From Rhizobium grahamii CCGE 502 (GTDB lineage Bacteria; Pseudomonadota; Alphaproteobacteria; Rhizobiales; Rhizobiaceae), in contig NZ_AEYE02000025.1 of NCBI RefSeq assembly GCF_000298315.2, positions 62,001-126,000 on the forward strand: a stretch of 64,000 nucleotides of DNA, in the 5' to 3' direction. A program made the position numbers and the translations under genes. Each line of letters opens with the position of its first letter. Position 1 is the stretch's first letter. The notes under the pieces were generated by a model. The model was not told where the DNA came from and did not search any database. It saw nothing but the letters and a program-made list of their open reading frames with translations. This document shows, piece after piece, positions 1-8,818 of this stretch.

Positions 1-114
1 TACGATCAACTGATCGCTGGGCACGCGCGCTCCCGCGGATTGATAATTGTGACAAACAACAGGCGCGAATTTGATCGTGTGGACGGCTTACGCATCGAGG
101 ACTGGACCGTCTAA
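1..114 (+). CDS. vapC: VapC-like PIN-domain toxin, C-terminal end (cut by window edge)
   Basis: The first frame is open from base 1 and stops with TAA at 112-114. It reads YDQLIAGHARSRG, then VTNNRREFDRVDGL, and ends IEDWTV. This matches the last third of VapC-type PIN ribonucleases, in which an Asp (here in YDQLIAGHA) and the VTNN-x-x-EF segment belong to the acidic metal site. The N-terminal two thirds and the usual VapB antitoxin would lie to the left, outside the window. VapC proteins cleave RNA, commonly initiator tRNA, and are neutralised by VapB. Family is seen in sequence; activity is inferred. Confidence 0.75.
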   Translation, partial: YDQLIAGHARSRGLIIVTNNRREFDRVDGLRIEDWTV

Positions 115-138
115 TCGTACTTATCGCCATTCCCTTGC

Positions 139-172
139 ATTGGCGTGTAACCTACACGCCAATCCTTTTTTT
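139..172 (+). terminator. Rho-independent terminator after vapC
   Basis: Perfect 11-bp stem: ATTGGCGTGTA at 139-149 pairs with TACACGCCAAT at 153-163, loop ACC, followed by a seven-T run at 166-172. It lies 25 bases after the vapC stop and fits an intrinsic terminator of that operon. Confidence 0.85.
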
Positions 173-945
173 GGTCGCGGGTTCGGATCTAATCGAAGGA
201 CAGATTTGCCGGCGGTCGCAATAGGCCGTTCTTACCCAAGCACGGATCTTATGGCGTCTACTACATTCGTTACAATAATGTCCGCTTCTGCTTTGTCACA
301 CACAGCCGTGGTGCGAAACCAAGGATATCGCCCTGCGGCATAGCACGGCGCGGGCGAGCGGACGGGCACACATTCCCAGGGGCTCAATTCGCGACCAATC
401 TCTCCGATCTGAAAAAGCAAGACTGGTTGAAGGGGCTACGAGGCATCACTGCATGCAGCGTTTTGATAACGGCAATACTCATTTGGCGATGGCCTTGGAG
501 TAGCCACGACCTTGCCTGGATATGCCGAGAAAGCCACGTTCTTCAAAAGCTGGGTGCCGGAAAAGGACTTTATAACATTCGTCAGTTGGAGCCGCGGCAC
601 GCGGCTCCCGTTGCTTGAAGAGCTTTGCATCGAAGCCTCCGATAATCGAGGATCATTGCTGGGAACGACTTGGTATTCGCAACGAGTGCATTGCCACGTT
701 CCCTTCATGGAAGCCGTGAGGCGAGGGCGCGGCATCGTCATGTGCCGCTTCAATGAGATTATTGCAGGAATGCTTATGTCTCTGTTCGATCGTCAATGGG
801 GCTCCGGCGTAGCCGAGCCCAAATGGTGGAGTATCACCTGAGCTAAGGGCGGCGCCTAGGGCGTCCTCAGTTGCCGGCAAGGTAAAGCAACGAGTTGGAC
901 CACGAGAGCCGCGTTCCCAAGCGTGGCCCTCGTGGCAAGTTCACT
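173..945. other. Intergenic, decayed stretch
   Basis: No convincing gene was found here apart from a possible ABC-ATPase remnant at 436-630 on the minus strand, listed separately. Open frames on both strands are short, Arg-rich or Cys-rich and have no recognisable domain. The stretch separates the vapC terminator from the 3' end of the binding-protein gene and reads as decayed sequence. Confidence 0.5.
436..630 (-). pseudogene. Possible N-terminal remnant of an ABC transporter ATPase
   Basis: On the minus strand a frame starting at 630 reads VPRLQLTNVIKSFSGTQLL then KNVAFSAYPGKVVA. This is like the start of sugar-type ABC ATPases (LxLxxVxKSFxGxxxLxxVxF...GEVxAL). The next segment should be the Walker A loop GxNGxGKST, but the frame instead runs into unrelated residues and a stop, so at most a broken N-terminus survives. 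The match rests on about 30 residues and could be chance. Confidence 0.3.
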
Positions 946-2535
946 TCATTCGGCGATGTCAACGCCATCGAACCGGTGAGCATCAGAGGGCTCGATCTGG
1001 TAGCCGATAACGTTCGCCGAGGTGGCGACGGTGATTACGCCGTTTGCCAGCGGTATCCAAGGGGTCTCGTCGGCCGCTTTTTGCTGCGCCTGCTGATAGA
1101 GCTTCGCGCGAGCCGCCTCATTAGTCTCCGACCGGGCTTTGTCCAGGAGCGCGTCAAAGTCCTTGTTACACCAGCCAGCCTTGTTGTTGCCGCCGACAGA
1201 CGCACATGAAAGCAATGGCGTAAGAAAGCTGTCGGGATCTCCATTGTCCGCGGTCCAGCCGGCCAAGACCGAGCCGTCGTGTTTCGGGTCGCTGGACCGC
1301 TTCAGGTACTCTCCCCATTCGAATGAAACGATCTGGGCCGAAAGACCGATGTTCTGCAGGTCGGCCTGCAGCAGTTCCGCCGTCCGACGACCATTGGGAT
1401 TGTAAGGGCGCGAGACAGGCATGGCCCATAGCGTGACCTGCTGGCCCGTCAGTCCTAGCTGCGAGATAGTGCTGCGGGCTGCATTGGGATCGTACTGCAC
1501 CGTCTTGAGGGCAGAGTTATATCCCATCATGTCAGGAGGAAGTACGCTTTTTGCTTCTACGCCGGCGCCTTGATATACCGCATCCAGGATGGCTTGCTTG
1601 TTGATCGCCTGGGTTATTGCACGGCGAACTCGGGCGTCGTCGAACGGTTTTTGCGTCGTATTGAAGGCAAGGTATCCGACATTCAGTCCAGGCCTCTGCA
1701 AGACTTTTAGAGAGCTGTCCTCCTTGAGTGCGGGGATGTCGCTTGGCACGGGATATACGGCGATCTGGCATTCGCCAGCTTTGAGCCTCTGGATGCGCGT
1801 GCTGGCATCCGTGGTAATCGCGAAGACCAGATCATCGATCGGCTGCTTCCCACCCCAGTAGTCGCCGAAAGCTTGGTAGCGGATAGCGGCGTCCTGCTGG
1901 TAGGCGACGAATTGGAATGGCCCCGTCCCGATAGGCTTTTGATTGAGATCATCGATCCGATTGTCCGTCACGAGCTTGTCAGCGTATTCCTTTGACAGAA
2001 TAGACGCGAAGTCGAGGGCGAGCAGGCCGAGGAAAGGTGCATTCGGCTTTCTCAAGGTGAAGCGTACGGTGAGGTCGTCTACCTTCGCGATTGACTCGAC
2101 CGACTGAGCGAGGCCGACATCGTTGTAATATGACCAGCTCGCGCCGTTGGCGTAGGCTGCAAAATCGGCTTTCCCCGACTGGCGTTCGAAGCTGAAGACC
2201 ACGTCGTCTGCTGTCAGATCTCTCGTCGGCTTGAAGTCCTCGTTGCTTTGGAAGTGCACTCCGGACCTAAGATGAAAAGTATAGGTCTTGCCGTCGTCCG
2301 AGATCTCCCACCGTTCTGCCAAGGCCGGCACGATCTCTGTCGAACCGCGCTTATATTCAACGAGCCGGTTGTAAACGGTCTTGGACGAGGCGTCGAACGT
2401 CGAGCCGGAGGTGTATCGCGCAGGATCGAATCCTTCTGGGCTGGCCTCGGAACAATACACCAGGCTTTTAGAGTTGGCGGCGCCTGCCAGGATAATAGAC
2501 AAGGCAAGGGTGGTGCCAGCGATGATGGGCTTCAT
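946..2535 (-). CDS. ABC transporter substrate-binding protein, family 5 (peptide/nickel type)
   Basis: A 529-residue protein starting at ATG 2535. A longer frame adds 28 residues but lacks a signal peptide at its start, whereas the chosen start gives MKPIIAGTTLALSIILAG, a classic Sec signal. The mature part shows family-5 hallmarks: ESFDPA-like SPEGFDPARY near the N-terminus, LAERWEISDDGKTYTFHLR, and KPIGTGPFQF. Such proteins sit in the periplasm and deliver di- or oligopeptides (or related solutes) to a permease pair. No permease or ATPase gene is next to it, so it is an orphan here. It lies 19 bp downstream of msrA on the same strand and is probably cotranscribed with it. Ligand cannot be told. 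Confidence 0.88.
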   Translation of the reverse strand: MKPIIAGTTLALSIILAGAANSKSLVYCSEASPEGFDPARYTSGSTFDASSKTVYNRLVEYKRGSTEIVPALAERWEISDDGKTYTFHLRSGVHFQSNEDFKPTRDLTADDVVFSFERQSGKADFAAYANGASWSYYNDVGLAQSVESIAKVDDLTVRFTLRKPNAPFLGLLALDFASILSKEYADKLVTDNRIDDLNQKPIGTGPFQFVAYQQDAAIRYQAFGDYWGGKQPIDDLVFAITTDASTRIQRLKAGECQIAVYPVPSDIPALKEDSSLKVLQRPGLNVGYLAFNTTQKPFDDARVRRAITQAINKQAILDAVYQGAGVEAKSVLPPDMMGYNSALKTVQYDPNAARSTISQLGLTGQQVTLWAMPVSRPYNPNGRRTAELLQADLQNIGLSAQIVSFEWGEYLKRSSDPKHDGSVLAGWTADNGDPDSFLTPLLSCASVGGNNKAGWCNKDFDALLDKARSETNEAARAKLYQQAQQKAADETPWIPLANGVITVATSANVIGYQIEPSDAHRFDGVDIAE

Positions 2536-2554
2536 ATCTGTTGCTTTCTTGATT

Positions 2555-3031
2555 TCAGGATGCCGTGCTTGATGCCGGGCTCGGAACGGAGCAGGCCTGG
2601 TGGCCATTCTTCTCGACATATCGCTGGTGTTTATCGTCCGCCAGTTCCAGGCCCTCGTACTGAATGATCTGGGTGGTCGCTGGGGAAGGGGAGGTCGAAT
2701 TGAAGGCTGCCCTCAGGCTTTTCGCGGCCTCTTCCTGTTCTGTTGTATGGAAAAAGATGGCCGATCTCACGCCCTCGCCGGATTCCTCCCCCTGCCGGTC
2801 GAACGACAATGGATCGTGCCCAAGCCAGAAAAGATCAATCAGCTTGGCGTAGCTCACTACCGATGGATCGAACTCAACCTGCACGACCTCAATGCGACCC
2901 GGTCGCGTCGAGCCGTCCGTTCCCGTGGCGTGGCCGACCCGGGTATCAATCACGCCTTCGATCTCACGAAAATAGGCTTCTGCCCCCCAGAAGCATCCTG
3001 CTCCGAATGTGGCCTGTTGGGTATCTGACAT
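2555..3031 (-). CDS. msrA: Peptide-methionine (S)-S-oxide reductase
   Basis: A 158-residue protein, ATG at 3031 preceded by GGACGGAAAG. The frame can be extended 22 residues upstream but that part has no family match. GAGCFWGAEAYF carries the catalytic Cys of MsrA, followed by family segments VGHATG and EVVQVEFDP, with HQRYVEKNGHQAC near the end where a recycling Cys is often found. MsrA reduces S-epimers of oxidised methionine. There is no Sec signal, so it should be cytoplasmic. First gene of a probable two-gene unit with the binding protein. Divergent from the DJ-1-like gene across a region holding the shared regulatory motif. Confidence 0.9.
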   Translation of the reverse strand: MSDTQQATFGAGCFWGAEAYFREIEGVIDTRVGHATGTDGSTRPGRIEVVQVEFDPSVVSYAKLIDLFWLGHDPLSFDRQGEESGEGVRSAIFFHTTEQEEAAKSLRAAFNSTSPSPATTQIIQYEGLELADDKHQRYVEKNGHQACSVPSPASSTAS

Positions 3032-3337
3032 AGAATGTTCTTTCCGTCCTGGTGAATCTTCAGGCCGCTGGCGCGCCGAGCAACCAAACCATGGCAATGG
3101 GTTTTAGCCAACCAGAGCATTTTGTGGAGAAATCACATTGTTAAATTGAAGGTCGAAACAAACTTTTTTTCGACGCCAGCGGTGGTGGCCGACCCGATTG
3201 AACTCTCTGAAGCGCTAATAGTAAGTGACTGAGTTTACGTAACAAAATGTATCATGCCCCAATCTCGCCATTCTTACGTATCAGCACGCGATCCCGCTCC
3301 TGAAATGCGCCTCGGCCATCGCCTTCGCGCGTCACCC

Positions 3338-3369
3338 GATACCAAGGTGTTGGCGATACTATCGTCCAA
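3338..3369 (-). promoter_or_regulatory. Shared motif, copy 1 (upstream of DJ-1-like gene)
   Basis: Read on the minus strand: TTGGACGATAGTATCGCC directly followed by AACACCTTGGTATC. It lies 77 bp before the ATG at 3447, in the 415-bp region 3032-3446 between msrA and the DJ-1-like gene; nothing else was recognised in that region. In gene sense it reads GATACC...GATACT-ATCGTCCAA, two direct GATAC half-sites 17 bp apart. It aligns with copy 2 over 32 positions with only a few differences. Confidence 0.6.
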
Positions 3370-3446
3370 GTGCGAAGGGCGCCGATCCTCAATAGTTCTT
3401 AAGTGCAGCTATTCTGCTGTCGAAGAGAATTTGATGGAGCTGAACA

Positions 3447-4145
3447 ATGAAAATCCTCATGGTATTCACCTCTCATGACACGCTCGGAAGCACAGGGCGC
3501 AAGACAGGATTCTGGCTGGAAGAGGGCGCCGCCCCTTACTACGTCTTCCGCGATGCCGGAGCCGACTTGACACTAGCCTCACCAAAGGGCGGTCAACCGC
3601 CGATCGACCCGAAGAGCGATCTGCCGGAAAATCAGACGCCCGCCATGACGAGGTTCAAGTACGACGAAGCCGCACAACGAGTGTTCGCGACCACCGTGAA
3701 GCTGAGTGAGGTGCGCTCTGACGATTTCGATGCGGTGTTTTACCCTGGCGGCCATGGTCCCATGTGGGATTTGGTCGATAACCCCGAGTCCATAAAGTTG
3801 ATTGAGTCGTTCTACGAATCCGGCAAGCCCGTCGCGGCAGTCTGCCACGCGCCCGCCGTGTTGCACCGAGTAACCTACAACGGGGCTCCGATCGTCAAGG
3901 GCAAGCGGGTGACAGGTTTCACCAATGGCGAGGAGGAGGAAGTTCAACTTACAAAGGTCGTACCGTTTCTGGTTGAGGATGAACTTAAGCGGCTTGGCGG
4001 TCTCTACGAGAAGAAGGCGAACTGGGAGAGCTTTGCGATTACAGATGGCAGGCTTATCACGGGGCAAAACCCGGCATCGTCGACCGCCGGAGCGCAGGCA
4101 CTCGTCGCGCTCCTCACGAGCATAAAGTCTGGCGCTGCCGCTTAG
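3447..4145 (+). CDS. DJ-1/PfpI family protein (Hsp31/glyoxalase III-like)
   Basis: A 232-residue protein starting at ATG 3447 after GGAGCTGAACA. It opens MKILMVFTSHDTLGSTGRKTG and has LEEGAAPYYVF, with the acidic residue of the DJ-1 site. FYPGGHGPMWDL and AAVCHAPAVL contain the nucleophile elbow with the reactive Cys. C-terminal GRLITGQNPASS is typical of the YDR533C/Hsp31-like branch. Members act as glutathione-independent glyoxalases, deglycase-like enzymes or chaperones; methylglyoxal detoxification is the best guess. It sits alone on the plus strand behind copy 1 of the shared motif. Exact substrate is unknown. Confidence 0.88.
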   Translation: MKILMVFTSHDTLGSTGRKTGFWLEEGAAPYYVFRDAGADLTLASPKGGQPPIDPKSDLPENQTPAMTRFKYDEAAQRVFATTVKLSEVRSDDFDAVFYPGGHGPMWDLVDNPESIKLIESFYESGKPVAAVCHAPAVLHRVTYNGAPIVKGKRVTGFTNGEEEEVQLTKVVPFLVEDELKRLGGLYEKKANWESFAITDGRLITGQNPASSTAGAQALVALLTSIKSGAAA

Positions 4146-4339
4146 CCGGTCGTTGACGGGGGACAGGGCCGCGAGGCAGGCATCTTCGTGGCTCTTGACG
4201 GTTTGAACGGCAACCCGAGTTCGGCGTCAGATCGCCGGGCGAATGACAACCCGGATCAACCGCGACTACGGCTGAATCCCATGAGTTCGCGCGATAATCG
4301 GACGATGCTTTCGTATTGCCTCACGAGCTTATCCAGAAG

Positions 4340-4621
4340 CTATGCGGTGGCCGACGAAGCATCGCCCTTAGCAGAATATTTCGGCACGGAGAATTGGACA
4401 GTCACGCCATGGCCATTGTTTGCTTCGGCCCACAGTCTGCCGCCATGGCTCTCGATGATAGAGCGGCAGATGGTGAGCCCGATACCCATACCTTCTGTCT
4501 TCGACGTGTAGAATGCATCGAACATCCGTGACGCAGAATCTGTCTCGATACCGACCCCATTGTCGGCGACGGCCAGTCTTACATGACCCTCTTGATCTAC
4601 CCAGGTAGAGATCCCGATCAT
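4340..4621 (-). pseudogene. Histidine kinase remnant (C-terminal ATPase part only)
   Basis: A 93-residue frame holds only the last part of a HATPase_c domain: DNGVGIETDSASRMFDAFY (G1 region), then TEGMGIGLTICRSIIESHGG (G2 box). No H-box, PAS or N-box precedes it; a TAA lies directly before its ATG. The residues are close to the ends of the four complete PAS kinases downstream, so it is most simply a leftover of a fifth paralogue of that group. It might still be translated, but could not work as a kinase alone. Confidence 0.75.
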
Positions 4622-4749
4622 TTACCGTTCTTCGGACTCAGTTGCGTGATCGCTTCGTCAACTCGGTCCGAACGGGGGGTGGTTTCATTCGCTACTTGCT
4701 TTGTGGGAGGCTAGCGGCGGGGCGCTCTGCAAAACGTCGACGCTTTCAA

Positions 4750-5595
4750 TCATCGCTCTCGTCGGACCCCGCTTGATGCTTCGCCGCCCCAATCGCCGAC
4801 TCGTTGACCGAGGTTGAGTTCTGCATCGCCGTTTCTGCAGCCCGGCTTCTAACAGCTTTGCCATCCGCGCCCTTGTTGTGGGGCGTTTGGTGGAGATGAA
4901 GAATTGATCAAGGGCGGGCGGGAAGAGACCATCATTTGGAAGGGTAGCTTCGTCAATAAATCGCTTGGCGCTCGTCAGCGCCTCTTTGTCAAATCACGCA
5001 ATGGCAAAGCGGTCTACGAAAGCGTCAAGGTCCGCATCCGGGATTGCTCGATTGACGTATCCATAACGTTCCGCCAATACGCCGGGAATGTCATCGGCTC
5101 CAAGCACGACTTCGATCGCGCGCCCGCGTCCCATGAGGCCCGCGAGCCTGACCATCGGGTTTCCTCCTGGCACCGCGCCAACGCCGACCTCAAATTGACC
5201 GAGCACCGCCTTCTCGGCGCTTGCGAAGCGGACATCGCAGGAAAGAGCGAACTCGCTGCCCGCGCCCCGAGCGCGGCCCCGGATCGATGCGATTGAAACG
5301 ACGGGAGCACGGGATAGCCGCACAAGCACGTCCAGCCAGGGATGCATGCCTGTTGGCCCCTGAGGCATCGCCGCTGTTCGCGCCTTGTCTACAAGAACGC
5401 CGTAGTGGGCGAGGAAGAAGTCTGGAACCGAGCTTTCGAACACTATTACTTTGGCGTCGGGATCGCTTTCGAGTTTTGCAATGAGTTCGGAGAGTTCGGA
5501 GATCGTGTCGGGATCGACGAGGTTTATGGGGGAATTGCTGAAGTCGCCCGCCAGAATCCAGGAGCGGGGACATTGATTTCGATCTGTTTGCGCAT
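4750..5595 (-). pseudogene. Crotonase (enoyl-CoA hydratase/isomerase) pseudogene
   Basis: Reading the minus strand from an ATG at 5595 (preceded by GAGGCAACCAAA) gives MRKQIEINVPAPGFWRAT, then a one-base loss near 5543 throws the frame. The correct frame goes on NSPINLVDPDTISELSELI and through the crotonase core (IRGRARGAGSEFALSCDVRF; VGVGAVPGGNPMVRLAGLMG). An in-frame TGA replaces a likely CGA in FAIA-stop-FDKEALTSAK, followed by RFIDEATLPNDGLFPPAL. A second frame change comes before GDAELNLGQRVGDWGG, and the gene ends at a TGA near 4750. Three lesions make it a pseudogene. It is a close relative of the intact crotonase at 26999-27988 but has no signal peptide. Confidence 0.85.
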
Positions 5596-6490
5596 TTTGG
5601 TTGCCTCGCCGTGCTGTTGCGCGGGTACTTCATCGCAATTGATTGAGGAATCCTATTGAACGAAGGTATCGCGGTCAAAGCTAGGATCGAATCCTTGGCA
5701 ACGAAGAAAGGCCGCGCCGGGTGGGTCGAGTGGGCCTTGCCCGGGCGGCGATCCACGCGCCGGCGGTTCGAACAGGAACGAGGGAGCGCTTCGCCGCATG
5801 TTGCTTCCCATTATCTATCCGTATGATTCCTGCCACGACGAATTCAAGCGGGGTAGAAAGCTGGTAGTTTCACGCCAATCTTTCGAATGTCGTCCAGGAC
5901 CCTGCACGCCCTCTGTGAAGCACGACGTAAACTAAAAACCTACAGACGATCGCCGACTGAATTGCATCTTAGGCGAAATCTACAGTTACATGCCTCCAGC
6001 CAGTCCGGTCGCGACTTCTTGGATGAGATTTGACCATACCTCGTCGAACTTCATTGCGAGAGAGCCAAGCGCGAGAATGGCACTTGATCCGGAGAGGATC
6101 AGCGGCGCGATTGCGGAGTTTACATGCTGCCGGTTATTGTAGTGTCTGCCCCCATGCCCGCTCTCACTCTTGACCGTTCTCGCCTCGGGGCGGCGGGGAA
6201 CGTTGGAGTTGGCGGCGCAAAGGAGCCGTAGAAGTTTTTCGCGAGCTATCTCTACGTCGTGAGTTGGTGCGGCACGAGGTTCGGAGCCGAAGCCTGCACA
6301 ATGATCTAATGGTATCGGAGCGCCTACCGACCGCTCGATCAGATGAGGCTTGCGATGCAACCAAAAATGGCCGGGCGAGAACCTGAATTCCCGTGCTGTA
6401 CATTTGCCGGTATGCAGCTCGTACGATATTGTGCGCTCCCGGTATGCGAGGTTGTGCAAGTCGGCGACAATGTTGGGGATTTCATCGCAG
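5596..6490. other. Non-coding or unrecognised stretch
   Basis: About 0.9 kb between the crotonase pseudogene and the next sensor kinase. A minus-strand frame at 5986-6459 ends in the hydrophobic-looking IAPLILSGSSAILALGSLAM, but its upstream part is unlike a protein and it overlaps the kinase leader. I do not call it a gene. No terminator or repeat was seen. Confidence 0.45.
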
Positions 6491-8785
6491 ATGGATTACG
6501 AGATTCTCACCGCCGAAGCGCTTCTTGATGCTTTGCTTCTCGGATTGGACCTCGATCTTGCCGCAGTGGCTCTTCGTAGTGCGGCGAGAGGCGACCCCCT
6601 TGAGTTGACACGGTGCAAGCACGAGCTCACTGAGGAAGACATCCGCGAAGGCTTGAAGCAGGCATTTTCCGGCACGGCCCCTATTCCTGAAGAGCTGGCT
6701 GTCAACGGCAGTAGGATTGCACTCTTTGTCACTCCGATTGGTGAGGGTCAGGTCAGGGGGCACTTGGTTGTTGGCTCCGCTCGCAGTGGGTTTCCGACGG
6801 AAAGCCAACGCCTGATTATTTCGCATGCGGTCCTCCAGGCGAATGCGGGATTTAAGAATATGTTGGCGTCCGCCAGACCAGACTCTGCGGCCTCGTCTTC
6901 TACTGGAGACAATCTCACCGAAGTAATCGACTCGATTCCGGGTTTGGCTTGGTCGGCTGGGCCTGATGGATCGGCTGAGTATTTCAACGATTACTATTTG
7001 AGGTACGTAGGTCAAGGTGCCGACAGTCTGCGAGGTGTCGGATGGGCTACCGCCGTCCATCCAGACGACATCGATGAACTCAAGAAGGCCTGGAGCGAAA
7101 TGCTGGCTTCCGGAAAAGGCGGCGAGGCGGAAGCTAGACTTCGCCGGTCTGACGGTGAGTACCGTTGGTTTCTCTTTCGGACCAATCCATTTCTGAACAG
7201 TGCCGGGACTGTCGTTCGCTGGTATGGGCTGAACGTTGATATCGAAGACCGAAAGCGCGCAGCCGAAGCGCTGCAATCTCGAGAGTTCCATCTGCACCAG
7301 CTCACCGAAACGATCCCTCAGGCGCTCTGGAGCGCTACACCCGATGGAGCCATCAGATATCTCAACAAGAAGGGCCTCGATTTCATGGGCGTGGAAGCCG
7401 ACGACCTTACGGACGGCTTTTGGTGGGCCGAAGGACTTCATCCAGACCAGGTTGGCGGTGTCATCCGGACATGGCAGCACGCCGTGGCCACTGGTGCTCC
7501 GTACAATGTCGAAGTCTTGTACCGCCGGCCTTCAGGAGAGGATTACCGCTGGGCTGACGTCAGGGCACTCCCGATGCTGGACAAAGATAGCAACATCCTC
7601 ATGTGGTACGGCAGCCTCATTGACATTCATGACCGCAAAGTCGCCCAAGAGGATTTAGAAGCTAGCGAAAGAAGGCTGCAGCTAATCATTGACACGATCC
7701 CCGGTATGGTTTGGTCGGCGCGCCCGGATGGTAGCGGCAATTTCGCCAATCGTCATTTTCGCACCTATCTCGGACTTTCGATGGATGATGCTCGGGAGCG
7801 GGGATGGGCGTCAGCCGTACATCCGGAGGACCTTCCGGAGTTGACGGAAACCTGGAGAAAAATGGCGGACACTACGCAGCCTTGGGATTTCGAGGCGAGA
7901 CTTCGACGCTTCGACGGAGAATACCGGTGGTTTTTATGTCGTGGGAATCCGCTCGTTGACGCTTCCGATGGCGTCGAATGGTTCGGTGTCAATGTCGACA
8001 TCCATGATTGGAAGGTCGCGCAGGATGAATTGCGTGAGGCACAGGTGGAGTTAGCCCACATGACAAGGATGATGGGCATGGGGCAGCTTACCGCAGCCAT
8101 TGCGCATGAACTCAGCCAGCCACTCTCCGGCATTACGGTCAATGCAAGTGCCGGGCTTCGGATGCTGAGCATGAATCCGCCTGAGGTCGAAAGTGCCCGC
8201 GAAACCATCAGGCGAACAATTCGGGACGCAAGCCGCGCGACCGAAGTCACCGATCGAATTAGAGCCCTCTACAGCAAGAGTGACCCTGTCGTGGAAACTG
8301 TGGACCTGAACGAAATAGCTCAGGAGGTGATCGGGTTTTCTCACAGCGATCTGCGCAAAAACGGTGTCAACGTAAAGACAAGTTTCACAATGGATCTCCC
8401 GGTGGTGAACGGCGATCGCGTTCAGTTGCAGCAAGTCATCTTCAATCTTGTCAAGAATGGCATCGAGGCAATGAGCGGCGTAGTTGGGCGCTCAAAGGAA
8501 CTGCAGATCGGCACCGCTCGGGAAAACACGAATTATGTACGCCTATCGGTGAGGGACGCGGGGTCTGGTCTCGATTCCGGCATGTTGGAGAAACTGTTCA
8601 GTCCGTTCTTCACGACAAAATCAAACGGCATGGGAGTGGGACTTTCAGTCAGTCGCGCGATTGTGGAAAGCCATGAGGGCCGTCTCTGGGCGGAGTCGAA
8701 TGATCCACACGGAGCTGTCTTCACCTTTTCCATACCCTTACGAGGGGATGGAAATCGCCCGAAGGAAGCGAACGCCTCGGGGTGA
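6491..8785 (+). CDS. PAS-domain sensor histidine kinase (FixL-like), 3 PAS
   Basis: A 764-residue protein. ATG 6491 was chosen over an upstream ATG (6350) because family-like sequence begins at MDYEILTAEALLDALL. Residues 1-125 form a GAF-like or helical input part. PAS domains lie at about 139-255, 270-390 and 398-512, each with a PAC-type D-x-x-x-RK end. The H-box AAIAHELSQPLSG is at about 534, the N-box NLVKNGIEAM at 652, G1 DAGSGL at 688 and G2 GMGVGLSVSR at 713. The AHExxQPL H-box is that of the FixL/DctB-like group. No membrane segment, so cytoplasmic sensing. No heme-binding His could be assigned. No regulator gene is adjacent, so its partner must be elsewhere. Confidence 0.92.
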   Translation: MDYEILTAEALLDALLLGLDLDLAAVALRSAARGDPLELTRCKHELTEEDIREGLKQAFSGTAPIPEELAVNGSRIALFVTPIGEGQVRGHLVVGSARSGFPTESQRLIISHAVLQANAGFKNMLASARPDSAASSSTGDNLTEVIDSIPGLAWSAGPDGSAEYFNDYYLRYVGQGADSLRGVGWATAVHPDDIDELKKAWSEMLASGKGGEAEARLRRSDGEYRWFLFRTNPFLNSAGTVVRWYGLNVDIEDRKRAAEALQSREFHLHQLTETIPQALWSATPDGAIRYLNKKGLDFMGVEADDLTDGFWWAEGLHPDQVGGVIRTWQHAVATGAPYNVEVLYRRPSGEDYRWADVRALPMLDKDSNILMWYGSLIDIHDRKVAQEDLEASERRLQLIIDTIPGMVWSARPDGSGNFANRHFRTYLGLSMDDARERGWASAVHPEDLPELTETWRKMADTTQPWDFEARLRRFDGEYRWFLCRGNPLVDASDGVEWFGVNVDIHDWKVAQDELREAQVELAHMTRMMGMGQLTAAIAHELSQPLSGITVNASAGLRMLSMNPPEVESARETIRRTIRDASRATEVTDRIRALYSKSDPVVETVDLNEIAQEVIGFSHSDLRKNGVNVKTSFTMDLPVVNGDRVQLQQVIFNLVKNGIEAMSGVVGRSKELQIGTARENTNYVRLSVRDAGSGLDSGMLEKLFSPFFTTKSNGMGVGLSVSRAIVESHEGRLWAESNDPHGAVFTFSIPLRGDGNRPKEANASG

Positions 8786-8818
8786 AGCGTACGTGCGTAG
8801 ATGCTTTGAACCAGTGGT

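Noticed and set aside
6303-6330. TGGTATCGG-like match upstream of the first kinase
   Set aside because: Orientation is opposite to the rule of the other copies and the TTG end is missing.
5986-6459. 157-residue minus-strand frame
   Set aside because: Only the last 45 residues look protein-like and the rest overlaps the kinase leader; no ribosome-binding site.
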